From NCBI GenBank assembly GCA_019400425.1, contig JAFREE010000263.1:1-21265 (forward strand): a DNA stretch of 21,265 bases. Reading direction: 5' to 3'. Positions 1 to 8,670 of this stretch are shown piece by piece. The stretch's first letter is position 1, and each line of letters begins with the position of its first letter. The DNA is from Hymenochaete sp. R1. Its lineage: Eukaryota > Basidiomycota > Agaricomycetes > Hymenochaetales > Hymenochaetaceae. The notes under the pieces are model-generated. The model was not told where the DNA came from. It ran no database searches and worked only from the letters and a program-made list of their open reading frames with translations. Made by a program: the position numbers and the translations under genes.

Positions 1-421
1 CTCTTTGAACCTCAGGTCGCTGTCACGTGACCCTGATTTGTCAGACTCCTGATCACGTCTTGATCGGACTCTAACAGTATAGACAACCCACAGTCAGATG
101 GAAGTGCCACGCTCTCTGCGCGTATGGCCTCAGGCTAGTCACAAACGGTCGTTGTGCTCGCTCGCCAGTGGCGTACACAACACACTCCGGTAGCATCTCT
201 TCTTCTCCTCGAAAGGCGCCAAAACCAGTGGCGAGCCAATCGCAACAGAGCTCTCTCCTTTTATCTCGACCTAGAACGTAAAAAGCGAGGCGTCTTGCGG
301 CGTAGACGCCGGAATGAGCGAGATTTCAAAGCACTGGTAGCGATGCAGGAAATGATGTCGCCTTTTATCCCTCCAGATTTCCAGCAGCCGCAAGCAACGC
401 CAAGTGCGTAGCTGATTCAAC
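1..421. other. 5' flank with an arginine-rich open frame, no assigned gene
   Basis: No gene can be assigned here. On the plus strand a frame stays open from about 154 to 411 and would encode about 85 residues with a strongly basic stretch (RRRRRNERDF) and a proline/glutamine-rich end (PPDFQQPQ). It has no ATG at its left end; the first in-frame ATG lies late, at the MQEMM part. It may be an exon of a gene that begins left of the window, a transposase-like remnant, or chance. It stops 11 bases before the ATG of the next candidate gene, so part of this stretch may be that gene's promoter and leader. Confidence 0.3.
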
Positions 422-1565
422 ATGTCCAGTGATGAGAAAGCAAGGTCGTTCACATATTCAGATTTGAATGATATACGGAACTGTGAGTCTTTGTTAACCT
501 TCTTTGTCCGTGTCGGATGCTCGCGAGTCGCTACCTAACTTCCCGTTAGTTATTCTCCAGAAAACGAGCGCGGATAAGAGATTCAATGAGGAGAAATGCA
601 TGATCGATCTCACGTTAGATAAGCATAATATTAATTGTGAGTTGTATGATATGATGTACCAGCCCCAGCTGTGTGTTGATCTCGTGCCATTTAGTTATAT
701 TTACCTCGAAAAGACAAACTGTCAGGCGCAACCTCCCGTTCTATCTATGGGATATACACGGCGGATCACGCTCAGACCTGATTGCCTATATCCAGGAACA
801 TTGGGACTATTTCGTTGATAACTATGCAGGAAAGGACCTACCCAGTGTCGAGAAATGGCTGTCTGGCCGCATTTCTTCCTGATGTCCTCCTTAAGCTTGT
901 GAAATTCACCGAGTAAGTATCACATTAGAACTGATGCCACAATCTAAAACACATTCGATTATGCTAGTCGCAGCTGTAGAGACATCTTTCCCCACACATG
1001 CCTTACTTATGAACTTCAACATTATTTAAACACAGGATGAGATGTTTAAGCATGACGTCGCGCCAACGGGGTTGAAGCGCATTGCGGGGAAGTGGCGATT
1101 GGCGAGTGCATTTGTGTTATACATGTACTCGTCATCTCAGACTGAGCTCTCGGCTCGCGAAAGCCTGAGCTCGGAAGCAATGGGATGGTGGACACCAAGT
1201 GAACACTTTTATCTGCATTCAGGACTTTTAGAGGCCATGCTAGAGGAATCAAAAAGGAACAATCCTACCTTCCGCCTCGACATGTACGCGGAAGAGAGTC
1301 TCCTTAAAGGTTCGATTAACTTGGTACACCGAGCCACCAAGTCAACCTTACGGTCAATGCTTCAGTTTTCTACAAGGAGAGTGGCAAGCAGATCGCCGAG
1401 ACGAAGATATCCTTGGGATGGTCCGAGCGCACACAGGACCCACAACAGGCACTGATGGACTTTGTTGTGCAGCATCGTGACAAGATGGTCCATCCGGAGC
1501 GGGAGCTGGACTGGACTGCTCCGAGCCCTGATTTGACTGTGTACCCCATTCCACTTCTTGACTAG
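422..1565 (+). CDS. Unrecognised multi-exon gene, frame probably disrupted
   Basis: I do not recognise this protein. Exons join with consistent phase at the 5' end: 422-482, 550-636, then from 695 (introns GTGAGT..TTAG and GTGAGT..TTTAG, both phase 1), giving MSSDEKARSFTYSDL, then VRRNLPFYLWDIHGG and DLPSVEKWL. At about 860-880 that frame meets a TGA (880-882). A neighbouring frame continues as AFLPDVLLKLVKF to a strong GTAAGT donor at 913. The next exon starts at 1036 after ACAG (DEMFKHDVAPTGLKR), runs to 1309, has a 56-base intron (1310-1365), and ends FYKESGKQIAETK .. YPIPLLD at the TAG 1563-1565. The frames on the two sides of 860-1036 do not join cleanly, so a one-base indel or a missed splice form is likely. 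The long conserved-looking segments argue for a real or recently real gene. No transmembrane segment or known motif is visible. Confidence 0.4.
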
Positions 1566-1940
1566 ATAGGTAAGATGACGTGTAGGCGAGAATCGAGCAA
1601 GTTTTTCGTATAGTGAATAATAATAGAATTCGCGGATGAACGTTACAGCGAGTTGTAACACATGCAGTCGTTTACAACAACAGACGAAGGGATGGAGAGA
1701 GTAAAAGTGGCAGCTGTGGTTGAAAGCGTGAGTAAGCATGAGAGGATAGGAAGAGAAAGGGCGAATGGCGCACCATACAGCAAATATCAACAAGAACCCG
1801 ACAGAAGTAGAAAAAAAGAGGGAAAACTGAAAACGGATACCGAGAAAGCTCCAAAGGCAATCCAAAAATGAAAAAAGACGCATAATCTCCATAGAAAATG
1901 TCCAAACACAATTCCATATCCATGTATTTCCTCCCACCTC
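1566..1940. other. Intergenic, between two gene ends
   Basis: This is the 3' flank of the plus-strand candidate gene and the 3' flank of the minus-strand DUF6699 gene, which converge here. It is A/G-rich in the plus strand (for example around 1740-1870). The open frames seen on both strands are low-complexity and overlap each other, and I see no RNA gene. Confidence 0.5.
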
Positions 1941-3125
1941 TCACCCAGGTCCCCTCCGTCTCCGAGCCCACGGCCCTTCCATGATTACCTCAAAGTCCCA
2001 GTCCCCTTCACCCCCAAAGCTCCCACCCGCACCTCCATTCGCAGATCTCTTCAATCCCGCGAAGAAAAACCTGCCACCAAGCCAATCAATGCGCGGTGCG
2101 ACCTTGCGTTCTCTGCGTATTATGCGCCCCGTCGTGGGGTCCGTCTCGGTATATTGCACGGATTGCATGAATGGCAGGGGAAGCGTGCCGGCTGTAATAG
2201 GACTAACACCTATAGATGGTGTCTTCTCTTTACTCGCTGATCTACTGACGCTGATGCCAGGACCAGGACCGACATTTGAACCGTATCCCGAATCGTTCGA
2301 TCCCGTATTCGACCCGTATGAAGAATCTGAATACGAGCCCGACATGCCCGGTCCGTGGTCGTATCTTCCTCTTCCGTGGGTGGAATATGTAAGGCTGAGG
2401 GTGCGTCTGGCGCCGAGGGCGGCAGAGCGTCCATGTGTACGCGTTAGGTGTTTGATACGGAGCTGGTGGGCGGATTCGATTCGTTCTTGCGCTACTGGAG
2501 AGGAAGAGGGCCAATATGCGGCGGGGATATCGGCGTAGAGGAAGCGGTCGAGGTGTGTGAGAAGGTCACGGACCTGCGTGGTTCAAAAAAAGGCGTATAG
2601 AACACGGAGGAGCGTGAAAGGTACGAGAATAGCGAAGCATACGAATGAAATATAAAGATGCTAAGCTCGGCGGAAGCATTTGTGGGTCAAGTGGAAACGT
2701 ACCGTAACAGCTCTACCCCTCTTCTCCGATCTCACACGGAACGTATATAGCTCCTCAGGCACATCTTCATCCATCTCGTCAGGTCCATAGCACAGCAGTG
2801 ACCTCAGCTCCGGTATCGCAATCACAAGCTCAGCAGCAGGAGGGCTCGATGCGGGTTCGTCAAGAACCGAGCCTGCAACCGACTCCTTCGCGGGGCTCGA
2901 CTTGCCCGATGACTTGGAGGAGTGTGAATAGGGTGTAGGTGAAGGCGATGATGGGAAGTTTATTGTCGAAGACGTAGATGCAGCGACGGAGGATGAGGGA
3001 ACTGAGCGTCGGACACGCCAGTCCAGGCGACGGGTCATATCAAGGTCGAGGAAGCATCCTTTTTGGTGTATGAGCCGCTTGAAGGAGGCTGAGAAGGACG
3101 GGTCGAGGGTGTTATGTGGGCGCAT
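1941..3125 (-). CDS. DUF6699 domain protein (basidiomycete family)
   Basis: Two exons on the minus strand, 3125-2703 and 2573-1941, are joined across a 129-base intron (GTACGT .. poly-T .. CGCAG, phase 0) to give 351 residues. Conserved blocks of the DUF6699 family occur in order: a tryptophan start block (RRLDWRVRR, about residue 30-38), a short hydrophobic block (LVIAIPELRSLL, about 98-110), a switch-like block VTVRDLLTHLDRFLYADI near 141-158 right at the splice junction, and the C-terminal block RIDWLGGRFFFAGL followed by DWDFEVIMEGP. Between them lie serine/proline-rich and serine/glycine/tyrosine-rich linkers, probably disordered. The start ATG is the first in frame, and the intron joins the two halves of the domain, which supports the model. 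The family is widespread in Agaricomycetes and has no established biochemical role. No signal peptide or membrane helix is seen. Confidence 0.82.
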
Positions 3126-3794
3126 CGTTTTCGTGCTCGTCGTCGTTGCAGTGAGGGTGAGAGGAAGGAGGGGGTGCAGAGGGAGGTGGAGGGAGGAGGG
3201 AAAGGAGGTGGAGAGGGTGAGAGCGCCAGAGCCAAGCTGACTGAATTCAATTCACAATAGAACTCTCCAACACACACTACTGCAATTCACTACTCAATAA
3301 TCATTGCACATCTCACGCTCACGGACTAACTCATCGGCCAATCGTGTATATCTAGTCGTTCTCTTCTCACCTGGAGCTGGTGCGTATATGCCAGCACATC
3401 AGCTTCCGGCAGTAACTACGAATGTCTGCGTTCCCGAGACCCGTGCCCGGAGAACAAATAAAGAATGAGAGGCACAGCTCGAAAAGGCCGAGAAGTACGC
3501 TCGATAGACAAACTTGCAACTTAGGGGCGTAATGTGTGTCCATTATCAGTTAATCAAGCAGTGCTCCCTTGGGCATAAAGCTGGACCTAGAAGGTCGAAA
3601 GTATCGAACACGTTTTCAACATGCGCTCGATAAGTTTTCTGGACCTTGGGTCTTGGGCTGCGACAAGCATCGCGGGAGCTTATTCTTGTGTTCGGGCACG
3701 ATGGTATCTTCAGAAGCTTCTGGTCAGACGAAGGTGGACTAAAACGCATTGGACATCGGATTTATGCAGACACAAATCTAAACCCGTTCTGCCC
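3126..3794. other. Intergenic: leader/promoter of DUF6699 gene and 3' flank of NDUFA6
   Basis: Positions 3126-3300 are a purine-rich (plus strand) leader of the DUF6699 gene, and 3300-3540 should hold its promoter. Positions 3541-3794 are the 3' side of the complex I gene. Plus-strand frames at 3621-3879 are shadows of the last NDUFA6 exon and its flank. No RNA gene or repeat was recognised. Confidence 0.45.
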
Positions 3795-4364
3795 TCAGAA
3801 AACGGCATCCTTCCGCAATATACCCGACGCGGCCGGTAATACCTGGTCCTCGTCCCTTCCTTTCAAGTCAAGCGACTAGTTAACAACTGGACCTTCTACA
3901 AACAAAGAGCTGACGCACCTTCCAAGAACTTCTCCATAAACGACCGTTGTGGCCTTTCCTTCGGCGCGAGAAGGATACCGAGGATATGAGGTTCCTGAGA
4001 CCATGCATTGACGGTTTCCTGATATGACTGTCGACCTTTCAGGAGGAGAACATCGACTACCTTTGGGTCGGAGACGTATCGATTACGCTCGAACTCTGCG
4101 CGGATGGCGTGGCGGATATCATTGGGAGAGACGTTTAGACCAAAGGTTGCACAAATTTCCGGAGCCTGTAAGGACACATAGCCGTTCGTATAGGCAATAA
4201 GTAGAATTGGTTGTTGTTAACAAGAGTCAAATCAAAACGAGGGGGTGAAGACAGCGTACTGAACGGTACCAGTCACGGTACAAGCTAAGCACACGAGCTC
4301 GCGCAACGGCAGGGCTTCCCGATACTTGGGTCACCCTCGCAAGGCGCGACGGAATGGTGGTCAT
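3795..4364 (-). CDS. NDUFA6: NADH:ubiquinone oxidoreductase LYR subunit NDUFA6 / B14
   Basis: Three minus-strand exons, 4364-4260, 4165-3919 and 3859-3795, encode 138 residues, normal for this family. Introns are 94 bases (GTACGC..TACAG, phase 0) and 59 bases (GTGCGT..GAAAG, phase 1). The LYR motif is visible as VLSLYRDWYRS (about residues 25-35), followed across the splice by APEICATFGLNV. Next come IRAEFERNRYVSDPKVVDVL, LKGRQSYQETVNAW and FMEKFLEGRDEDQVLPAASG, which follow the order of the B14 subunit (alpha 6) of complex I. LYR proteins of this type bind acyl carrier protein and sit on the matrix arm in the inner mitochondrial membrane. The third exon is only 65 bases and was found by phase and by the expected EGRDEDQ tail; without it the protein would end at an unnatural EGASALCL. 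The start is the ATG nearest the LYR motif; no classical cleavable presequence is obvious. Confidence 0.93.
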
Positions 4365-5048
4365 CGTCGACGCCTGTGAGTTTCTATCAAATGAAAGCAG
4401 AAAAAGAGTCGAAAGAAGCTTTTCGTCGTCGTCGACGGTGCCGGTGAACTCTACTTGAAGATACAGGGGGAACAGTAAACGTGAGCGTTGCTGCCTAAAT
4501 CGGTAGGTGATTCTCATACGCGCCAAGTTGCAGCACGAAGTCTCCTCCTCGACTCTCATCTCTCATCTCTCACCATCTTTATCAGTCTCCAAGAATCTCA
4601 ATTTAGTTCTCAAACTATTTCATTTTTCTATTCTGCGGCAAGCTTGAGGCGCGAAAGCCATGTTTTTTCAGGCTTCAACAATCCAGCTGCCCCCCCCCCC
4701 CTTTCCCAAATCATATATCTCCAAGAAACACCCTCCATAATAGGCACGGCACTCACTTTTACCAGCCCCTTATGCTTCAGAAAACCCAGACGTGTCGTAC
4801 GCACAAGCACATCTTTTGACACCGGAATTACTTTGTATTGTATTTCTTGGGAGGGCGCTAGGAATTGTTGCTCTAATTGTCCCCAAACAAGCTTCGACTA
4901 CGCCAGCATTCTATAATGACGATACACAGTAACATCCAACCGTAACTTCTCTTATCATTTTCCACCCCAACAGGCATACACAGTTCTTGTCTATACAGGT
5001 CTTCGATGCCCACATGCTCGACAGATACAGTTTGCAGCATCTCTCCGC
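4365..5048. other. Intergenic: NDUFA6 promoter side and 3' flank of small-family copy A
   Basis: The left part is the leader and promoter of NDUFA6; a CTCACAG acceptor-like site about ten bases before its ATG hints at a leader intron. A run of 12 C lies at 4690-4701. Open frames here on both strands (4488-4916 plus, 4628-4822 minus) have no recognisable motif and are probably chance. No RNA gene was seen. Confidence 0.4.
4690..4701. repeat. Homopolymer run of 12 C
   Basis: This is a direct run of twelve C residues, preceded by AATCCAGCTG. A similar run of 12 C occurs inside intron 1 of the family member at 14160-14729 after CATCCATTG, and a run of 10 G lies upstream of the family exon at 7482-7539. 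It may be a slippage-prone simple repeat, and its true length could differ from the assembly. Confidence 0.7.
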
Positions 5049-5083
5049 TTATTGGGACTGCTCAGACCCTACAACGTGATCCA

Positions 5084-5618
5084 TCAGAGCTTTTGCTGGA
5101 TCCTCTTTGCCCGTGAACCGAGCCAGTGGTATGTTGTCTCAGAATAGCGCCACGACCCTTCAAACTTGATCACAACTATGCAAATCATACATCAGTTCAT
5201 GCATCACGATGGTTCAGCAAATAGAAGGAGAGGAGAGGGAGGAAAGGAAGGGAAAAGTGTAAGCGCTTCGCATTGGCAGTTTCGCTCTTTGTCTCGAAAC
5301 AAGAATTGGAACTTACTAACGAGATTGCCTTCCTGACTGGTCATGTCGAGATTGATTGTAGGATTCATCGCCCGTTGTTCCTCTGTCAGATTTTCGATAA
5401 TCCCTAGAAGTGGTGATTTTTTTTTGAGTGCTTGTTACTCATTGTTGCGAGAGTCGAAGGAAACAGCAAGGACAACTCTCCGGGATGAATAGTGAAGGAG
5501 GGTGGAGAGGAAGGATTGTGGCGAGCGAGTACACCGGCACATGACTCGTAATGTACGAACCTTTCTTCATTTCTTCCTCTTGTGAGTGAGTGAGCGTAAT
5601 TTTGGATTGTGTCGACAT
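5084..5618 (-). CDS. Small three-exon family, copy A (C-terminal frameshift)
   Basis: This is an unrecognised small protein, clearly paralogous to the gene at 14160-14729. Minus-strand exons are 5618-5561 (58 bases), 5403-5317 (87 bases) and 5175-5084. Both introns are phase 1, and the first two exons match the paralogue in length exactly. The protein starts MSTQSKITLTHSQEEEMKK and continues GIIENLTEEQ, then NPTINLDMTSQEGNLV, all collinear with copy D. In exon 3 the frame reads VIKFEGSWRYSETTYHW and then stops at 5086-5084. The family-like tail EDPAKALMDHV instead lies in another frame, ending at the TAA at 5051-5049. The conserved frame is therefore shifted by one net base near 5100-5120. 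As read, the product is 78 residues with an aberrant end, so this copy may be a recent pseudogene. Its promoter resembles that of copy D. Confidence 0.6.
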
Positions 5619-5667
5619 ATTCGTTGGATGAACGTGCGTTCGTGCGTCGAGAGCTTGATGCAGGGAG

Positions 5668-5673
5668 TTTATA
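5668..5673 (-). promoter_or_regulatory. TATA box of small-family copy A
   Basis: TATAAA on the minus strand lies 50 bases before the ATG at 5618. It is embedded in blocks shared with the promoter of copy D: GCATCAAG, TCGAC, CACGAACGCAC downstream of it, and CCCGGTGGC, GCGTATCC and ATCGGAAG upstream (about 5745-5815). Confidence 0.6.
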
Positions 5674-6291
5674 TGCGTATACGTTCCTTGTCGCCACAGA
5701 ACTATTTGCTTGGGGGTTTTCGTATTTTCGTACCCCTTTTGAAGTGCTAAACTTCCGATGCTTTTAAGGATACGCTTCCCTGGCATCTTGCCACCGGGAA
5801 TTCTGACGCAGTGAGGTCCGTCATCCACATATAGGATATCCTCCGTATTGGAGCATTTATCGCCGCTTCAGTTGGTGCTGGTCTGCCAAAGCAACCGACC
5901 AAGATAGCGTCTGGTGAGACCTCCAAGTTTTGAATGATACATTGATCTGGATAGCTAAGCATATGGACCCACTCTCCGGACTGGACTAACACGACGATCC
6001 TTGTTGGAAGCACAAGTGGTAGCTTTTCCGTGGGCTTCGGACGAATTGACTTGGAGAGCAACCCAGGGGAACCACTGGGCCCCACCCGACACTCACGAGG
6101 GGATGGCTGCCGTTGTCTATTAGTATGTGTTTGAAAGATTATCATGCGGGAGCGTTTAAAAAGACGAGAAAATTACACGTTTGGATAATATCTGGGGTTT
6201 AGGATCAGGCCTTCCAAATGCGAGCCGCCAGACCTGGTAGAGTTTATGTGATGTATGCTTTTTAGTTGGTATTTACTTTCAGTTCCTTTCC
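5674..6291. other. Intergenic: promoter of copy A and unassigned sequence
   Basis: Positions 5674 to about 5830 hold the upstream promoter blocks shared with copy D. The rest, to 6291, has a minus-strand open frame (5747-6145) whose translation shows no motif and which overlaps the promoter homology, so I do not call it a gene. Confidence 0.4.
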
Positions 6292-6572
6292 ATGAGATTC
6301 CTGTCGTTATGTGCTTCATTTGATAGTAAGTTCTTGCCTCTTCAACGTGCCGACCTTACTCGCGTTTTTAATCATATTAATTATCGATTTTGTTTTCCTT
6401 TGCCTCAGGTTCAGTCTTCTCGAATGATGTTGTAACCCCCTCCCGGCTTGACCCCATCGTAAACCCAATGAAACAACGTATCATACGCCTGCGATTTCTA
6501 TTTTTATGTATTAAGCGCAAAAGCGCGCTTGATCAATATCTACTCCAGAACTTTGGAACAACGACAGCTTGA
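6292..6572 (+). CDS. Possible small two-exon ORF, unrecognised
   Basis: This is a weak candidate. ATG at 6292 starts MRFLSLCASFDS, an intron GTAAGT..CCTCAG (6326-6408, 83 bases, phase 1) has good splice signals, and the second exon continues SVFSNDVVTPSRLDP to a TGA at 6570-6572, for 65 residues in total. The first residues are mildly hydrophobic but too short to call a signal peptide, and the rest is basic (MKQRIIRLRFLFLC). Nothing in it is recognised. It lies between two minus-strand members of the small family, so it could also be noise on the antisense side of their flanks. Confidence 0.25.
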
Positions 6573-6668
6573 ATGCGCACGGCGACGACTCCAACGCAAT
6601 CAATTGACACGAGTTAAATATTCGGTCTCTACGCCGGCATAATCCAGTCCACATCGGCAAGTCAGTGA

Positions 6669-7286
6669 TCAGGTCGTGCGTGTTTGTGTTTGTGAGAAGA
6701 GCTCCACTATACGCTTCGTTGCTGCCTCTTCATCCTTGTAGTGTCCCAGAGGAAAATCTATGTCGTAAGGTAGACTCGTTGCTCCCGAGGTTTTAACTGA
6801 GAAAGTCATTCGTCAGTCCATATGTCAAGCCGATCTAGAAAGTGAAATAGAAATGCAAGCGGTGGAATGGGATGGGAAGAAAATGTAGCTGCGAATCTCG
6901 CTACATATTTCTATTCCTTCTTCATGAAATGCAAACTTACCCGTAAGTTTGGATTCCCCGCCCACACCGGTTACACCAAAAGTGATTATAGGATTCTTGT
7001 CCCTTCGTTCTTTTGACATACTGTTGAAAGCCGCTAAAATCAGATGCGTTGGAGAGTCAGTCATTCCATGCGTCAATTGCTGTGATAGTAGAAGAAAACC
7101 ATGGTACCAAGATTTATGAAGTAATCGAGGTTAGAAGTTGGGAGCACGAAGAGTGGATAGAATCGTGGTGAGGGGTGAAGACAGACAAGGACACATGGCG
7201 GACTAACCCTTTTGAATGCTCGTCAACTGCCCGGAAGTGAACTTGAACTCCTTCGGTGTTGGCGTCTTTGTTAGTTGTGCATTCAT
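6669..7286 (-). CDS. Small three-exon family, copy B (intact, 99 residues)
   Basis: This is an unrecognised small protein, paralogous to copy D. Minus-strand exons are 7286-7208 (79 bases), 7033-6941 (93 bases) and 6796-6669 (128 bases), both introns phase 1 (GTTAGT..TTTTAG and GTAAGT..CTCAG). It begins MNAQLTKTPTPKEF, then KFTSGQLTSIQK, which aligns with ITLTPQQIEEVKK of copy D. Exon 2, FNSMSKERRDKNPIITFGV, aligns with IIDGMPDNEKAENPTVDLD, with a two-residue longer loop (GVGGESKLT). Exon 3 carries LPYDIDFPLGHYKDEEAATK, matching FDYDIQLDQFKDEEDPTK. It ends in a polar tail SQTQTRTT that the other copies lack. An in-frame stop lies just upstream of the ATG, so this start is required. Another family first exon (7482-7539) sits about 200 bases upstream in the same direction. 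No signal peptide is seen. Confidence 0.68.
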
Positions 7287-7481
7287 TCAAGCGTAGGAGA
7301 TTCCGGATAGTAAGCGAGTAGAACTGGGAATAAAGTTAAAAGAGACTTACAATTTCCTTTGTATCCGCAGCTAAGGAAATAATATGGTAAGTTACATTAT
7401 GAGGAAAGGTTAGGTAGGAGTTGAGGAATTGGGGAAAGGGAAAGGATCGTGGCGAAGGAGTATACATTGTAGTCCACTGAC

Positions 7482-7539
7482 CATTCTCCACGTCTCCCTC
7501 CTGATTGTGAGTGTCCTTCTTTTCCTTCGTCGTTGACAT
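7482..7539 (-). pseudogene. Lone first exon of the small family, copy C
   Basis: ATG at 7539 begins MSTTKEKKDTHNQEGDVEN and runs exactly 19 codons plus one G to a GTCAGT donor, the same 58-base, phase-1 first exon as copies A and D (compare MSTQSKITLTHSQEEEMKK). No family-like second exon follows. The next acceptor (CCTTAG, exon at 7370-7351) gives only AADTKEI before a GTAAGT, and reading on gives stops or unrelated residues. Most likely this is a dead copy, or an upstream exon of a fused transcript with copy B. A TATA box and a family-type spacing lie upstream. Confidence 0.45.
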
Positions 7540-7597
7540 TTTTATTGAGTGTGAGCGCAGAGTCTGAAATAGTACGTATCAATGCGTTGCAAGTCGA

Positions 7598-7607
7598 GGG
7601 GGGGGGG
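7598..7607. repeat. Homopolymer run of 10 G
   Basis: Ten consecutive G on the plus strand (C on the coding strand of copy C) lie between its TATA box and its ATG. Similar C runs occur at 4690-4701 and 14271-14282. Confidence 0.65.
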
Positions 7608-7647
7608 TGTTGGGGAACAGGTAGAAGACAATGCCGACTGCTCATGA

Positions 7648-7653
7648 TTTATA
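7648..7653 (-). promoter_or_regulatory. TATA box upstream of copy C exon
   Basis: TATAAA in the context CGTATAAAT, identical to the context of the copy D TATA box, lies about 110 bases before the ATG at 7539 (copy D: about 115 bases). Further upstream a TATCCCAGAAG-like stretch recalls the TATCCCAAAAAG block of copy D. Confidence 0.5.
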
Positions 7654-8670
7654 CGTACAAAATAGCCTGTGCCACAGAATGATCCATTCGTGGTTCTATT
7701 ACTCCTTGGAAAAATTGCGCTTTGCGACACTTCTGGGATATAGCCTGCCTTAGACCAGTCCCCGTTCTAAGGTTAGCGTTCGGTATGCTACACGTGCATG
7801 GAAATTGGTCGATGGAAGCTGGAAAACAAACACTCAGCGAGGATGCAATTCGGACTCGTTCGCCACCCCCAAAGTTTTGTCACTTACATGCGTATGACTT
7901 GGCTTGAGGAGCGTCATTCATATCCGGAGCCCTATGCATATCTGGGATATTCGCTTTGGTGTGGCGGATGTCTTCTCAGCTGGAATACCGTGAAAACCGG
8001 CTAGAAAGGTCATGGTCGATCCTTTCAAAACTCACAAAAAATCTAACACCAAAAGAATTTGTCGAACTGAGTTGCAGGATCACTTCGCTCTCGAAACTTG
8101 TTGGAAGCCTTTGCCACATTTCTGAAAAAGACTTGGCGCGGAGTCCGAGAAGTTACACCAGAAGCAGGATATCCGAAGGCTTGTACAGAAATACAGGCAG
8201 CTTGTTTCAAGAGCAATGAAAAACGAGAAACGAAGTTCTCCGTCCCCGTCATCGTGGTGGTAGTTGATAAACTCGATGTAGTTGGAGGCAAAGCGTGAGG
8301 AAAAAATAGAAGGATATAGTTTTTTGGCACGCGCTACGCGCCCTTGCCCGTGTCCCTTATTAGGCAGTTCTAGGTTAGGGTTAGACTTTGAATATCTACC
8401 GTTTCTTATTTTGCTTTACATTCTTAGAATATATAAACAAATGATCTAAGGCTGATATTAACATTGACTTGGACTGTAATAGTGCATATAAAGGGTTGAA
8501 GTTGAAAGATGCATGTAATCAGCATCGACATCGTAATCGGCGCCTCTTGACTCGACCCCTAGCCTTCGAGTCCATCGGTACTGGTTCATCTCCTCCCATC
8601 ATCCTCTGTTTTCATCGTCCCAAATTTTGGACTAGCTTAACAGATTACCATATACTGTACAGTCTTAACT
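7654..8670. other. Long stretch without an assignable gene
   Basis: Several plus-strand frames of 60-90 residues overlap in different phases between 7722 and 8298 (for example SKLTKNLTPKEFVEL and EAFATFLKKTW). None can be joined into a convincing model or matched to a family. They may be the remains of a degenerate gene or element. Positions 8331-8670 should hold the promoter of the PDAP1-like gene. They include GGTTAGGGTTAG at about 8373-8384, two units of a telomere-like repeat. No RNA gene was recognised. Confidence 0.35.

Noticed and set aside
4488..4916. Plus-strand frame of 142 residues upstream of NDUFA6
   Set aside because: It contains a C12 run translated as prolines, has no recognisable segment, and overlaps the expected promoter and leader of NDUFA6.
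5747..6145. Minus-strand frame of 132 residues
   Set aside because: It overlaps the promoter blocks conserved with copy D and shows no motif or family resemblance.
8373..8384. GGTTAGGGTTAG telomere-like sequence
   Set aside because: Only two units, in what should be the promoter of the PDAP1-like gene; insufficient to claim an interstitial telomere. It may be a telobox-like promoter element.
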